A stretch of DNA of 51,229 bases from Muribaculaceae bacterium. Its GTDB lineage: Bacteria; Bacteroidota; Bacteroidia; Bacteroidales; Muribaculaceae. Shown piece after piece: positions 1 through 7,750 of this stretch. Where the stretch lies: contig JAFQKI010000007.1 of the NCBI GenBank assembly GCA_017396945.1, forward strand, positions 1-51,229, in the 5' to 3' direction. Within the stretch, counting starts at the first letter, position 1. Every line of letters begins with the position of its first letter. Both the position numbers and the translations under genes were made by a program. The notes beneath the pieces are model-generated. The model ran no database searches. It saw only the letters and a list, made by a program, of their open reading frames with translations, and had not been told where the DNA came from.

Positions 1-1995
1 CAGGGCGGTTTCGGCATCACATATCAAGTATCGGCGACAATCAAATATGGTAAAATCGAGCAAAAAGCACGTTTCGCCATGAAAGAACATTTTTTGAGCG
101 ACTACTGCGAGCGTGACAGTACAACAAGTAGCGTCAAGTTCTCCGCTCCGGTGAAAGAGAAGGTTGACGAGAGTCTGCGTGACTTCACCGCCGAAGCCCG
201 CCGGCTAAACTCTCTTGACCACCCCAATATCGTTGCCGTCAACGAGGTGTTTGAAGCCAACGACACTGCCTACTATGTAATGGAATATATCGAGGGGAAA
301 AGTTTACGAGAATTCGTCAAATCAAACGGTACTCTTAGCGAAAAGGAGGCACTAACCATAATCTCCCCTATAATTAATGCGGTGAGCTATCTACATGAGA
401 ACCACATGACCCACCTTGACATCAAACCCGACAATATAATGTTGAAGCCGACTGATAACGGCGGCTTCACTCCGATACTCATTGACTTCGGATTGTCTAA
501 ACACTATGACGAAAAGGGGAAACCGACATCCACAATACGCATTCAAGGATGCAGTAATGGCTATGCGCCAGTAGAGCAATACCTGGGAATTAATAGTTTC
601 TCTCCCACAGCAGATGTGTATGCACTTGCGGCAACACTTTATTATCTTGTTGTTGGCAAAGACCCGATAATCGCAAGCGAATTGAATCAAGAGGTTTTAA
701 CATTATCACTTCCATCGTCACTTAGTGAGCGCACTCGTAACGCCATCTACAATGCGATGCGTATGGCAAAAGCCAATCGCACCCAATCGGTTGCTGACTT
801 CTCTCGCGAACTCGGCATTACATTAGACCGCAATTCCGCCCCATCAGTCACCCCCGAGAGACCGAGCTACACCCAACAAATAGAAAAACCACAGCCCCAA
901 AAGGACAACAATTCCACTGAGAGTATATTTAATGAGACTAAACACTCATCAAAGAAATGGCTAATACCTGTAATTATCACACTTAGCTTAATTATTGCAT
1001 GCGCCCTATGGTGGGGAAGTGGATTTTTCGGCAACGAATCTTGGTGGGGAGAAGACTCAACTTCCATCGTTGCATCCTCTTCTAACGAAACCCTTCAGCC
1101 AACAGACTCAACAACTCATTATCCCGAATCGATAAGCACAATTACAGAATTGCCGGAAGACATATTAGTTGCAGCTGAGCCAGTTTCGGGAATAGATGAT
1201 GGCTACTCTACCATTTACGCCGAATTGTTGAGTATGTACAATTCCGGGAGATATGCCGAATGTAAAAACCGATGCCAGAACCTATTGCGTCAATACAGCA
1301 AATCAGAGCAACTTCGTCAGTTAAACCAATTGATTGACTATTGCGACTCCGCAATCGAGCGTGAACAGGCAACCGAATTAGAGCGACAATACAAGAGTGA
1401 TTACTCGTCAGCTGAGGGATTGTATAATCAGAAGAAATATAATGAATGTATAAGCAAGTGCAACTCAATGCTGAAAAGGTTCCCGAGCCACAGCAATGAG
1501 ATAAACGAGTTAATCAGTATATGTAGGACTAAAATAAACGAGTCATCTCCGACTCGCCTTCCCGACAAGGCCGTCGACTTAGGCTTATCAGTATATTGGT
1601 GCGACCGCAATGTCGGTGCGGGAAACAGTAGTGGTTCTGGTCTTTATTACACATTTCACGAAGCTTCGTCTGCTGCCAGGAATATGGGTGGTGGTGATTG
1701 GAGACTACCCACATATGCAGAACTTGAGGAACTTGACAGCAAATGCACATGGTCATGGACCGGCAGCGGCTATAGAGTTACAGGACCTAACGGCAACTCA
1801 ATCTACCTACCGGCAGCAGGGTGGCACAATGGCTCATCCGCCAATTATGTAGGTCGCTATGGACACTATTGGAGTTCATCACCATTAGATAGCAACAACG
1901 CATACTATTTATACCTTAACGCCACAGATGGGCATTATTCAAGTTATAATTCCCCCGACAAAAGGTTCTCAGTCCGCCCAGTTTGCTCAAAATAG
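1..1995 (+). CDS. Ser/Thr protein kinase with C-terminal Fib_succ_major-type domain (5' partial)
   Basis: The reading frame is open from base 1, so the start codon lies outside the window; the first ATG (79) is internal. Bases 1-78 encode the glycine loop (QGGFGITY) leading into the ATP-binding lysine (AMKE, K28 of the visible part). The catalytic loop reads HLDIKPDN (D140; HLD replaces the usual HRD) and the metal-binding DFG follows at about 162. After the kinase domain (to about 275) come a linker, one membrane segment (about 319-341), two TPR-like helical repeats (about 403-511), and a C-terminal module (about 525-664) starting AVDLGLSVYW with WRLPT and HYWSSS, typical of the Fibrobacter succinogenes major paralogous domain. 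Expected topology is kinase inside, sensor or adhesive domain outside. No partner phosphatase gene is adjacent. The kinase call is secure; the role is unknown. Confidence 0.88.
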   Translation, partial: QGGFGITYQVSATIKYGKIEQKARFAMKEHFLSDYCERDSTTSSVKFSAPVKEKVDESLRDFTAEARRLNSLDHPNIVAVNEVFEANDTAYYVMEYIEGKSLREFVKSNGTLSEKEALTIISPIINAVSYLHENHMTHLDIKPDNIMLKPTDNGGFTPILIDFGLSKHYDEKGKPTSTIRIQGCSNGYAPVEQYLGINSFSPTADVYALAATLYYLVVGKDPIIASELNQEVLTLSLPSSLSERTRNAIYNAMRMAKANRTQSVADFSRELGITLDRNSAPSVTPERPSYTQQIEKPQPQKDNNSTESIFNETKHSSKKWLIPVIITLSLIIACALWWGSGFFGNESWWGEDSTSIVASSSNETLQPTDSTTHYPESISTITELPEDILVAAEPVSGIDDGYSTIYAELLSMYNSGRYAECKNRCQNLLRQYSKSEQLRQLNQLIDYCDSAIEREQATELERQYKSDYSSAEGLYNQKKYNECISKCNSMLKRFPSHSNEINELISICRTKINESSPTRLPDKAVDLGLSVYWCDRNVGAGNSSGSGLYYTFHEASSAARNMGGGDWRLPTYAELEELDSKCTWSWTGSGYRVTGPNGNSIYLPAAGWHNGSSANYVGRYGHYWSSSPLDSNNAYYLYLNATDGHYSSYNSPDKRFSVRPVCSK

Positions 1996-2078
1996 TTTGC
2001 ACTGTGTTTTGGCAACAGGCTTGTACTTAGCTAACTCGTAACAAAATCAACAAAACCTCGCTCCGACAACCTGAAAGA

Positions 2079-2109
2079 TTGCATGAGTGAGTTTTTTTGT
2101 ATAATTTCG
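2079..2109 (+). promoter_or_regulatory. Candidate Bacteroidota promoter for the DUF1460 gene
   Basis: TTG at 2079-2081, a 20-base spacer, then TAATTTCG at 2102-2109, one base away from the TAnnTTTG -7 consensus. It sits 26 bases before the ATG at 2136. The stretch 1996-2078 shows nothing else recognisable, and no terminator for the kinase gene was found. Confidence 0.4.
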
Positions 2110-2135
2110 CAATGAAATAATTTAAATTGCCATTC

Positions 2136-2999
2136 ATGATTAAGCATCTTTTCTTTTATACATTATTATTGCTACCGTTTTGCAGCCTTGCAATATCATT
2201 GGATAAAGTGAGGTTTCATAATGAAGCTACCGACACGACAAAAATCTCAAAAATCCTCATCGAGGCATCTGAAATCAGGACAGACAAACCTCAAGAACGT
2301 GTTGATTTCATAGCACGACAATTTTTGGGGACACCATACGTTGCCCATACTCTTGAGGATTCAATAGAAATGCTCACCATTAACCTTGACGAACTCGACT
2401 GCACAACATTCGTAGAAACAGTGATAGCTCTTGCCTACACCATAGGCGAATATCGCACATCATGGAGAGACTACGTTTACAACCTTGAACGCATCAGATA
2501 CCGAGACGGCGCGAAGACCAACTATGCGTCACGGCTACATTATATCTGTGATTGGGTGATAAACAACACACACCGAGGAATGTTTATCGATGCCACCCCA
2601 CGCCTGCCAAAATGCGACTACGCCATAAAATCAATCGATTTCATGTCGAAACACCGCGACAGCTACCCAGCACTATCCGACTCCGCTACATTCGCGGCGA
2701 TAAAGCAAATCGAAATAGGTTATCGCAACCACCGCTTCCCCTATATAAAAAAGGAAGATATCAAGAATAAGGAAGTGATAAACGCCTTGCGCCCCGGAGA
2801 TATTGTGGCATTAACAACCAATGTAAAAGGGCTTGACGTAAGTCACCTGGGCATAATCACTTTTGTTGACGGCGTACCACATCTACTGCACGCATCAATG
2901 AAAGCCGGCGAGGTTATTATCGACCCTCTCCCACTTGGCGAATATCTGCGCCGTAGCCGTTCGCTCACCGGGATAAGGGTAATCAGGCTTAATGATTAG
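2136..2999 (+). CDS. DUF1460 (N-acetylmuramoyl-L-alanine amidase-like) exported protein
   Basis: 287 aa. The ATG at 2136 is preferred over an in-frame TTG at 2127 because it begins directly with a signal-peptide-like stretch (MIKHLFFYTLLLLPFCSLA). The body matches DUF1460 (PF07313), a Bacteroidota-rich branch of the NlpC/P60-like papain fold. The likely catalytic Cys is C89 in LDCTTFVE, with His residues at 237 (VSHLG) and 252 (LLHAS) as candidates for the rest of the triad. The expected role is peptidoglycan peptide cleavage or amidase activity in the periplasm; that is family inference. It is a single gene with its own candidate promoter, followed by a shared terminator facing trpB2. Confidence 0.8.
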   Translation: MIKHLFFYTLLLLPFCSLAISLDKVRFHNEATDTTKISKILIEASEIRTDKPQERVDFIARQFLGTPYVAHTLEDSIEMLTINLDELDCTTFVETVIALAYTIGEYRTSWRDYVYNLERIRYRDGAKTNYASRLHYICDWVINNTHRGMFIDATPRLPKCDYAIKSIDFMSKHRDSYPALSDSATFAAIKQIEIGYRNHRFPYIKKEDIKNKEVINALRPGDIVALTTNVKGLDVSHLGIITFVDGVPHLLHASMKAGEVIIDPLPLGEYLRRSRSLTGIRVIRLND

Positions 3000-3009
3000 T
3001 CCAAGCAAC

Positions 3010-3053
3010 AAAGAAACCGCACGCCAACATTAACAGTGGCACGCGGTTTCTTT
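3010..3053. terminator. Bidirectional terminator between DUF1460 gene and trpB2
   Basis: Inverted repeat AAAGAAACCGC (3010-3020) / GCGGTTTCTTT (3043-3053) with a further GCC/GGC pair inside the loop. It lies between two convergent genes and has T-rich sequence on both sides. Confidence 0.75.
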
Positions 3054-3069
3054 ATTTCTGAAATAATTA

Positions 3070-4431
3070 TCAAATCAATTTTTCAAGAGAACTTGTAGCC
3101 GCTGCAACATCCTCATCAGTAACCTCATAGTTTCTAAGGTCACCTGAGATATATTGATCATAAGCAGCCATATCAATCAATCCATGACCGGAGAGGTTAA
3201 ATAATATGGTCTTCTTAACGCCCTCTTCTTTTGCCTTAATCGCTTCACGTATCGCAGTCGCGATAGCATGAGAACTTTCAGGCGCCGGTATAATCCCCTC
3301 ACTTTGGGCAAACATTGTCGCAGCCTTAAATGTCTCAAGTTGCGGAATATCCACAGCTTCCATAAAGCCATCTTGCATCAATTGACTCACAATTGAACCC
3401 GCGCCATGATAACGGAGGCCACCGGCATGAATGTTGGCGGGAGTGTAGCCATGACCAAGAGTAAGCATCGGAATCATTGGTGTATACCCAGCCTCATCAC
3501 CATAATCATATTGGAAAACGCCTTTGGTCAACTTTGGACAAGAAGCCGGTTCTGCCGCAATAAATCGCGTATTATATTTCCCGCTGAATTTATGACGCAT
3601 AAATGGGAAAGTGATACCGGCAAAGTTACTACCACCACCAAAACATCCGATAACGATATCGGGATATTCGCCAGCCATTTCCATTTGCTTTTCGGCTTCC
3701 AACCCAATAACCGTTTGATGCAATGAGACATGATTTAGCACAGAGCCAAGAGTATATTTACAACCGGGAGTTGCCATTGCCAATTCTACAGCCTCAGAAA
3801 TCGCCATACCGAGAGAGCCTTGACAGTTGGGCTGCTCGGTAATAATTTTACGACCGGCCTTTGTTGACATACTTGGTGAAGCTATGACTTGAGCGCCATA
3901 GGTTTGCATAATCGAGCGGCGATAAGGTTTCTGATGATATGAAACCTTAACCATATACACAGCCAATTCCAAACCAAAGTGCTTAGCCGCCAACGATAAC
4001 GCCGCACCCCACTGTCCGGCGCCTGTTTCAGTGGTTATATTGGTTACTCCTTGCTTCTTACAATAGTATGCCTGCGCAATAGCAGAGTTCAACTTATGAG
4101 AGCCAACCGGACTGACGCTTTCATTTTTAAAATAAATATGCGCAGGAGTATCAAGCATCTTTTCAAGACCTCGCGCTCGCACCAATGGAGTCGGACGCCA
4201 AATGCGATACATCTCACGCACCTCATCGGGAATTTCAATCCAACTATCAGTAACGTTTAATTCTTGACGCACCACCTCCTCAGCAAAAATCGGATACAAA
4301 TCCTCATGTGTTAACGGCTGCTTGGTTTGTGGATTAAGCATTGGCCGAGGTTTAACCGGCATATCCGGAATAAGATTATACCATGCATGAGGTATTTCAC
4401 TTTCTTGCAAAAAAAACTTCTTAGACTCCAT
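3070..4431 (-). CDS. trpB2: Tryptophan synthase beta chain, TrpB2 type
   Basis: 453 aa from the ATG at 4431; the 6-residue extension to 4449 would use TTG and is not preferred. This is a PLP fold-type II enzyme: the Schiff-base lysine is K113 in GSHKLNSA, followed by ETGAGQWG and the phosphate-binding glycine loop CFGGGSN. The long N-terminus and the SPVGSHK wording place it with the TrpB2 (TIGR01415-like) group rather than classical TrpB1. TrpB2 condenses indole with L-serine to give tryptophan, and may use phosphoserine or salvage free indole. No trpA or other trp gene is in the window, so it stands alone, which is common for TrpB2 in gut Bacteroidales. Confidence 0.88.
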   Translation of the reverse strand: MESKKFFLQESEIPHAWYNLIPDMPVKPRPMLNPQTKQPLTHEDLYPIFAEEVVRQELNVTDSWIEIPDEVREMYRIWRPTPLVRARGLEKMLDTPAHIYFKNESVSPVGSHKLNSAIAQAYYCKKQGVTNITTETGAGQWGAALSLAAKHFGLELAVYMVKVSYHQKPYRRSIMQTYGAQVIASPSMSTKAGRKIITEQPNCQGSLGMAISEAVELAMATPGCKYTLGSVLNHVSLHQTVIGLEAEKQMEMAGEYPDIVIGCFGGGSNFAGITFPFMRHKFSGKYNTRFIAAEPASCPKLTKGVFQYDYGDEAGYTPMIPMLTLGHGYTPANIHAGGLRYHGAGSIVSQLMQDGFMEAVDIPQLETFKAATMFAQSEGIIPAPESSHAIATAIREAIKAKEEGVKKTILFNLSGHGLIDMAAYDQYISGDLRNYEVTDEDVAAATSSLEKLI

Positions 4432-4485
4432 CTTTAGATATTTATGCAATTCTTGATTAAATATTCAGTATTTTTATTCACTATG

Positions 4486-4516
4486 CAAAGGAACTAAAAA
4501 ATAATTATACACACAA
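4486..4516 (-). promoter_or_regulatory. Candidate promoter for trpB2
   Basis: On the minus strand TTG (4514-4516), 20 bases, then TTCCTTTG (4486-4493), one base off TAnnTTTG. It lies 54 bases upstream of the ATG at 4431. The surrounding AT-rich gap (4432-4658) separates the divergent trpB2 and yraN genes and holds no other visible gene. Confidence 0.5.
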
Positions 4517-4628
4517 ACATTTCACTCAAAAAATACGCTTCATCTATTTATATTTAACGAAACCCACTAAAAACAACTTAAATTTCGATTAATTTTCTCA
4601 TAAAATACGCATATTCAAAATAAAGTTT

Positions 4629-4636
4629 TATTTTTG
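4629..4636 (+). promoter_or_regulatory. Candidate -7 box for yraN
   Basis: TATTTTTG matches TAnnTTTG and lies 22 bases before the yraN ATG. No TTG is present at the expected -33 spacing, so support is modest. Confidence 0.35.
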
Positions 4637-4658
4637 CATAAAAATTAATTTTCAATCT

Positions 4659-5027
4659 ATGGCTCGACATAACGAAATAGGAAAATGGGGTGAAAATCTC
4701 GCAGAGGAATATCTTATTGCGCAAGGATATGCCATAACCGAGCGCAATTGGCGGTTAGGTCACTTTGAAATCGACATTATCGCAATGAAAGGCAACCGCA
4801 TCATATTTGTAGAGGTAAAAACACGTGCCGACAAATCAACCGACCCCACAGAAGCCATTGATGAGAAGAAAATACGCCGCACCGTACGCTCCGCGAATGC
4901 CTATATAACATCATATAACATACCTCATGAGCCACAATTTGATATTATCGCAATATCCGGCACTCCTGAAGATTTCGAATTGCGACATATTCCCGACGCC
5001 TTTATGGCTCCATTAAATGCGTTATAA
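4659..5027 (+). CDS. yraN: YraN/UPF0102 family endonuclease-like protein
   Basis: 122 aa, normal length for the family. The N-terminal GKWGENLAEEYL helix, then EIDIIA and FVEVKTR, give the E...D...ExK arrangement of the restriction-endonuclease/Holliday-junction-resolvase fold. The biochemical role of the family is not settled; a part in DNA processing or recombination is inferred from the fold. The glycosyltransferase gene follows 50 bases downstream with no terminator or clear promoter between, so the two may be cotranscribed. Confidence 0.85.
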   Translation: MARHNEIGKWGENLAEEYLIAQGYAITERNWRLGHFEIDIIAMKGNRIIFVEVKTRADKSTDPTEAIDEKKIRRTVRSANAYITSYNIPHEPQFDIIAISGTPEDFELRHIPDAFMAPLNAL

Positions 5028-5077
5028 TATAATAAAAGAGTCTGCATTGCGTTTCAATAAATAGAAATCCTATTGAA

Positions 5078-6235
5078 ATGAAACGTGTCACAACAGTAAT
5101 TGTCAATTATAGACTCAAGTATTTTTTAGAGCAAACACTATTGTCGGTGAGAGAGGCATATAGCGAAATCCCCGGACAAACAATTGTAATCGACAATAAC
5201 TCAGGTGATGACAGTATCGAGTTTCTAAAGCCCCGATTTCCGGAAGTAAAATTCATCTGCAACAATAAAAACGTTGGTTTTGGCAAAGCCAACAACCAGG
5301 GATTTGAGCTTGCCGACACTGACTATATCTTAGTACTCAATCCCGACACAATCATTGGCAAAAACACCCTTAAAGAGACTGTAGAGTGGATGGACACTCA
5401 CGCCGATTGCGCATCGATAGGCGTAAAAATGGTTGATGGGAACGGGAAGTTTCTCCCTGAGTCAAAACGTTCATTCCCATCAATATGGAATTCATTCTGC
5501 AAACTGTTTGGTCTATCAACCCTATTCCCTCATTCACGCACATTTGCCCGCTATCATTTGAGATATTTAGATGAAAACAACGTGCATAAAGTTCCTGTTC
5601 TTGCCGGAGCATTTATGTTATTGCGAACTGAGTTGGTCAGAAAAGTCGGGGGATTTGACGAAGACTTTTTCATGTATGGAGAGGATATGGATTTATCCTA
5701 CCGCATGATGGTTGACGGAATGTCAAATTATTATATCCCCACTCCAATAATTCACTACAAAGGGGAATGCACAAAGACCAATTCAATTAATTATATCAAA
5801 ATGTTTTATGAGGCTATGCTCATTTTTTACCGCAAGCATTACAATCGTAACGGGTGGTTGTGCAAAGCCCTCATATATACAGCTATCGGACTGCGCTCAT
5901 GCGTAAGCGCAATATCAAAAAAAATCATCAACCCGATCTCTTCACTATTAAAATCATCAAGCAAAGAAGCTCCGACATACATTGTCAGCCTCAACCCCGA
6001 AGATATTAAAAGCGTTTTAGGGAAAGAAGGGTTCCAAACTCAGTCGGTTCACATTATATCTGATTTATCACTACTTCCCAAAGATGACAAGCATCAAAAC
6101 ATCATTCTTGATGACCGAGATTTCGACTACAACACCCTAATAAACAACATTATCGCCAATAATGGCAAAAAACGATATTTTCACATCTACTCAGGGTGCA
6201 ACAACATTATAATATCACCCAAAGCACAACGATAA
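5078..6235 (+). CDS. Family 2 glycosyltransferase (rhamnosyltransferase-like)
   Basis: 385 aa with a GT-A fold at the N-terminus: TVIVNYR at residues 6-12, the VIDNNS donor-binding segment, NVGFGKANNQG, and the metal/nucleotide motif LNPDT. Later come GAFMLLR and GGFDEDFFMYGEDMDL, typical of WbbL-like GT2 enzymes that add sugars to lipid-linked glycans. The last roughly 110 residues form an extra domain with no family I recognise. It probably acts at the cytoplasmic face of the inner membrane in surface polysaccharide synthesis; the substrate cannot be read from sequence. It converges on queG with 17 bases between the stop codons. Confidence 0.82.
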   Translation: MKRVTTVIVNYRLKYFLEQTLLSVREAYSEIPGQTIVIDNNSGDDSIEFLKPRFPEVKFICNNKNVGFGKANNQGFELADTDYILVLNPDTIIGKNTLKETVEWMDTHADCASIGVKMVDGNGKFLPESKRSFPSIWNSFCKLFGLSTLFPHSRTFARYHLRYLDENNVHKVPVLAGAFMLLRTELVRKVGGFDEDFFMYGEDMDLSYRMMVDGMSNYYIPTPIIHYKGECTKTNSINYIKMFYEAMLIFYRKHYNRNGWLCKALIYTAIGLRSCVSAISKKIINPISSLLKSSSKEAPTYIVSLNPEDIKSVLGKEGFQTQSVHIISDLSLLPKDDKHQNIILDDRDFDYNTLINNIIANNGKKRYFHIYSGCNNIIISPKAQR

Positions 6236-6252
6236 ACAAAGCGTAGTGACAT

Positions 6253-7158
6253 TTAATCAAGTGCTTTGAGATTGCGCAACAAACCCATCAATTTGGTTCG
6301 CTTTATCGCTGAATGACGGAATATCATCGAAAAAAGCTCCGGGGTTAATTCTGAAATTGTTTTCTTATCAAGTGACAACAACTCATCAGAGGGTTCAAAG
6401 TCCGGTATTGACGTAAATATCGGAGTTGAATTATGGGGGCATACCGCTTGACACTCATCACAACCATATAGACGATTGCCCAAAGAGAAACCTTCAGGAA
6501 AATCGCCTTTATATTCAATTGTGAGATATGAGAGGCATCGACGAGCGTCAATCGCGCCATTACCAATTATCGCATTCCCCGGACAAGAATCAACGCATCG
6601 ACCACATTCAAGACACGATTGAGTCAAAGGGGTATCGGCAGGAAATTCAATTGATGTCAAAATCTCACCAAGAAAGAAATATGAACCGGCATCGGGGATT
6701 ATCAATTGCGAATTACGCCCAACAAAACCAACTCCGGCTTGCACCGCCCAATAACGTTCACGTAGAGGTGCGGTATCCACACACACCCGTGTCTCTCCGC
6801 CCACAAAATCAGCCAACAACATCAATCGCTCACGTAATACCTCATGATAATCGCGACCAAGAGCATAAGTGGCAATCTGTGGAAGTTCAATCGATTGTTT
6901 TTTTGCCGGATAATAACTTGCCGCACACACAATGATAGTCTTAGCACTTGGAAGAAGTTGTTGCGGATTGTTGCGCACATCATGATAGCGATCCAAATAG
7001 CTCATCTCGCCATGACAACCGACCGATATCCAATCGGCATATTGAGAAGCCGAAGCCTTTTCAACCGACCGGACTTTTGCAAACCCGATTTTATAAAATC
7101 CCAATCGCTTCGCTTCTGCGATTATCTCATCTTTACATGGGGATTGTTTCAAACTCAT
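6253..7158 (-). CDS. queG: Epoxyqueuosine reductase QueG
   Basis: 301 aa. It has the QueG hallmarks: DTAPLRERYWA and AGVGFVGRN in the N-terminal cobalamin-binding part, then two 4Fe-4S cysteine clusters (CLECGRCVDSCP and CDECQAVCPHN). It performs the last step of queuosine synthesis in tRNA, reducing epoxyqueuosine, and the family uses cobalamin as cofactor, which links it functionally to the B12 uptake island in this window. The ATG at 7158 lies inside the upstream deacetylase gene (26-base overlap), so translation is probably coupled. Confidence 0.92.
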   Translation of the reverse strand: MSLKQSPCKDEIIAEAKRLGFYKIGFAKVRSVEKASASQYADWISVGCHGEMSYLDRYHDVRNNPQQLLPSAKTIIVCAASYYPAKKQSIELPQIATYALGRDYHEVLRERLMLLADFVGGETRVCVDTAPLRERYWAVQAGVGFVGRNSQLIIPDAGSYFFLGEILTSIEFPADTPLTQSCLECGRCVDSCPGNAIIGNGAIDARRCLSYLTIEYKGDFPEGFSLGNRLYGCDECQAVCPHNSTPIFTSIPDFEPSDELLSLDKKTISELTPELFSMIFRHSAIKRTKLMGLLRNLKALD

Positions 7159-7750
7159 AACCTTCAGCCTTTAACCATTCAATAGCCAACGGCAACGCAT
7201 ATCGCATATTTTTCTCAGCTTTCAAAGAATCGTGAAACACTATTATCGAGCCATTGCGAGCAAAACGCTTTACATTTGCTAAAACCTCATCTCCATTAAG
7301 TTTTTTGCTATAATCGCGCGTAACCAAATCATACATCACGATATTATAACGTGTCTTTATCGCTTTAGCCTGTGACCAACGTATCAAACCATGCGGCGGA
7401 CGGAATAGCGTACTATCTATATATTCGCCGGCTTCTGTAATATCTCGCATATACCTCAACGTTGTCTCTTTAAAGCCTTGCAAATGATGCATTGTGTGAT
7501 TTCCAAAACTATGTCCTCGGCGACGCACCTCCTCCAACAATTCGGGATGACGACGCACATTATCGCCTACCATAAAAAAAGTAGCCTTTATATTATATCT
7601 GTCGAGTGTATCCAATACCCAAGGAGTAACCTCGGGTATCGGACCATCGTCGAATGTCAAATATACAACTCGTTGTTTTTTACGCTTTATTCGCCAAATT
7701 GCCTCAGGAAAAAGCATTCGATAAAACAACGGCGGGCGTTCAATCAGCAT
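7133..7750 (-). CDS. Polysaccharide deacetylase (NodB/CE4 family)
   Basis: 205 aa. CE4 motifs are in order: TFDDGP (D34, D35), the metal-binding His pair in GNHTMHH (H85, H89), FRPPHG and VFHDS. The expected reaction is de-N-acetylation of a GlcNAc-containing glycan or peptidoglycan. There is no signal peptide, though the N-terminus is hydrophobic and basic, so its compartment is unclear. Its ATG overlaps the stop of the upstream DUF2723 gene as TAATG, and its 3' end overlaps queG, so the three genes form a tight coupled minus-strand set. Confidence 0.88.
   Translation of the reverse strand: MLIERPPLFYRMLFPEAIWRIKRKKQRVVYLTFDDGPIPEVTPWVLDTLDRYNIKATFFMVGDNVRRHPELLEEVRRRGHSFGNHTMHHLQGFKETTLRYMRDITEAGEYIDSTLFRPPHGLIRWSQAKAIKTRYNIVMYDLVTRDYSKKLNGDEVLANVKRFARNGSIIVFHDSLKAEKNMRYALPLAIEWLKAEGYEFETIPM

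Noticed and set aside
4432-4449. N-terminal extension of TrpB2 to position 4449
   Set aside because: The extension starts with TTG and has no better ribosome site; the ATG at 4431 gives a normal-length protein.
6220-6268. Inverted repeat CAAAGCAC / GTGCTTTG between the glycosyltransferase and queG genes as a terminator
   Set aside because: The loop is 33 bases and the arms lie inside both coding ends; too weak to call.
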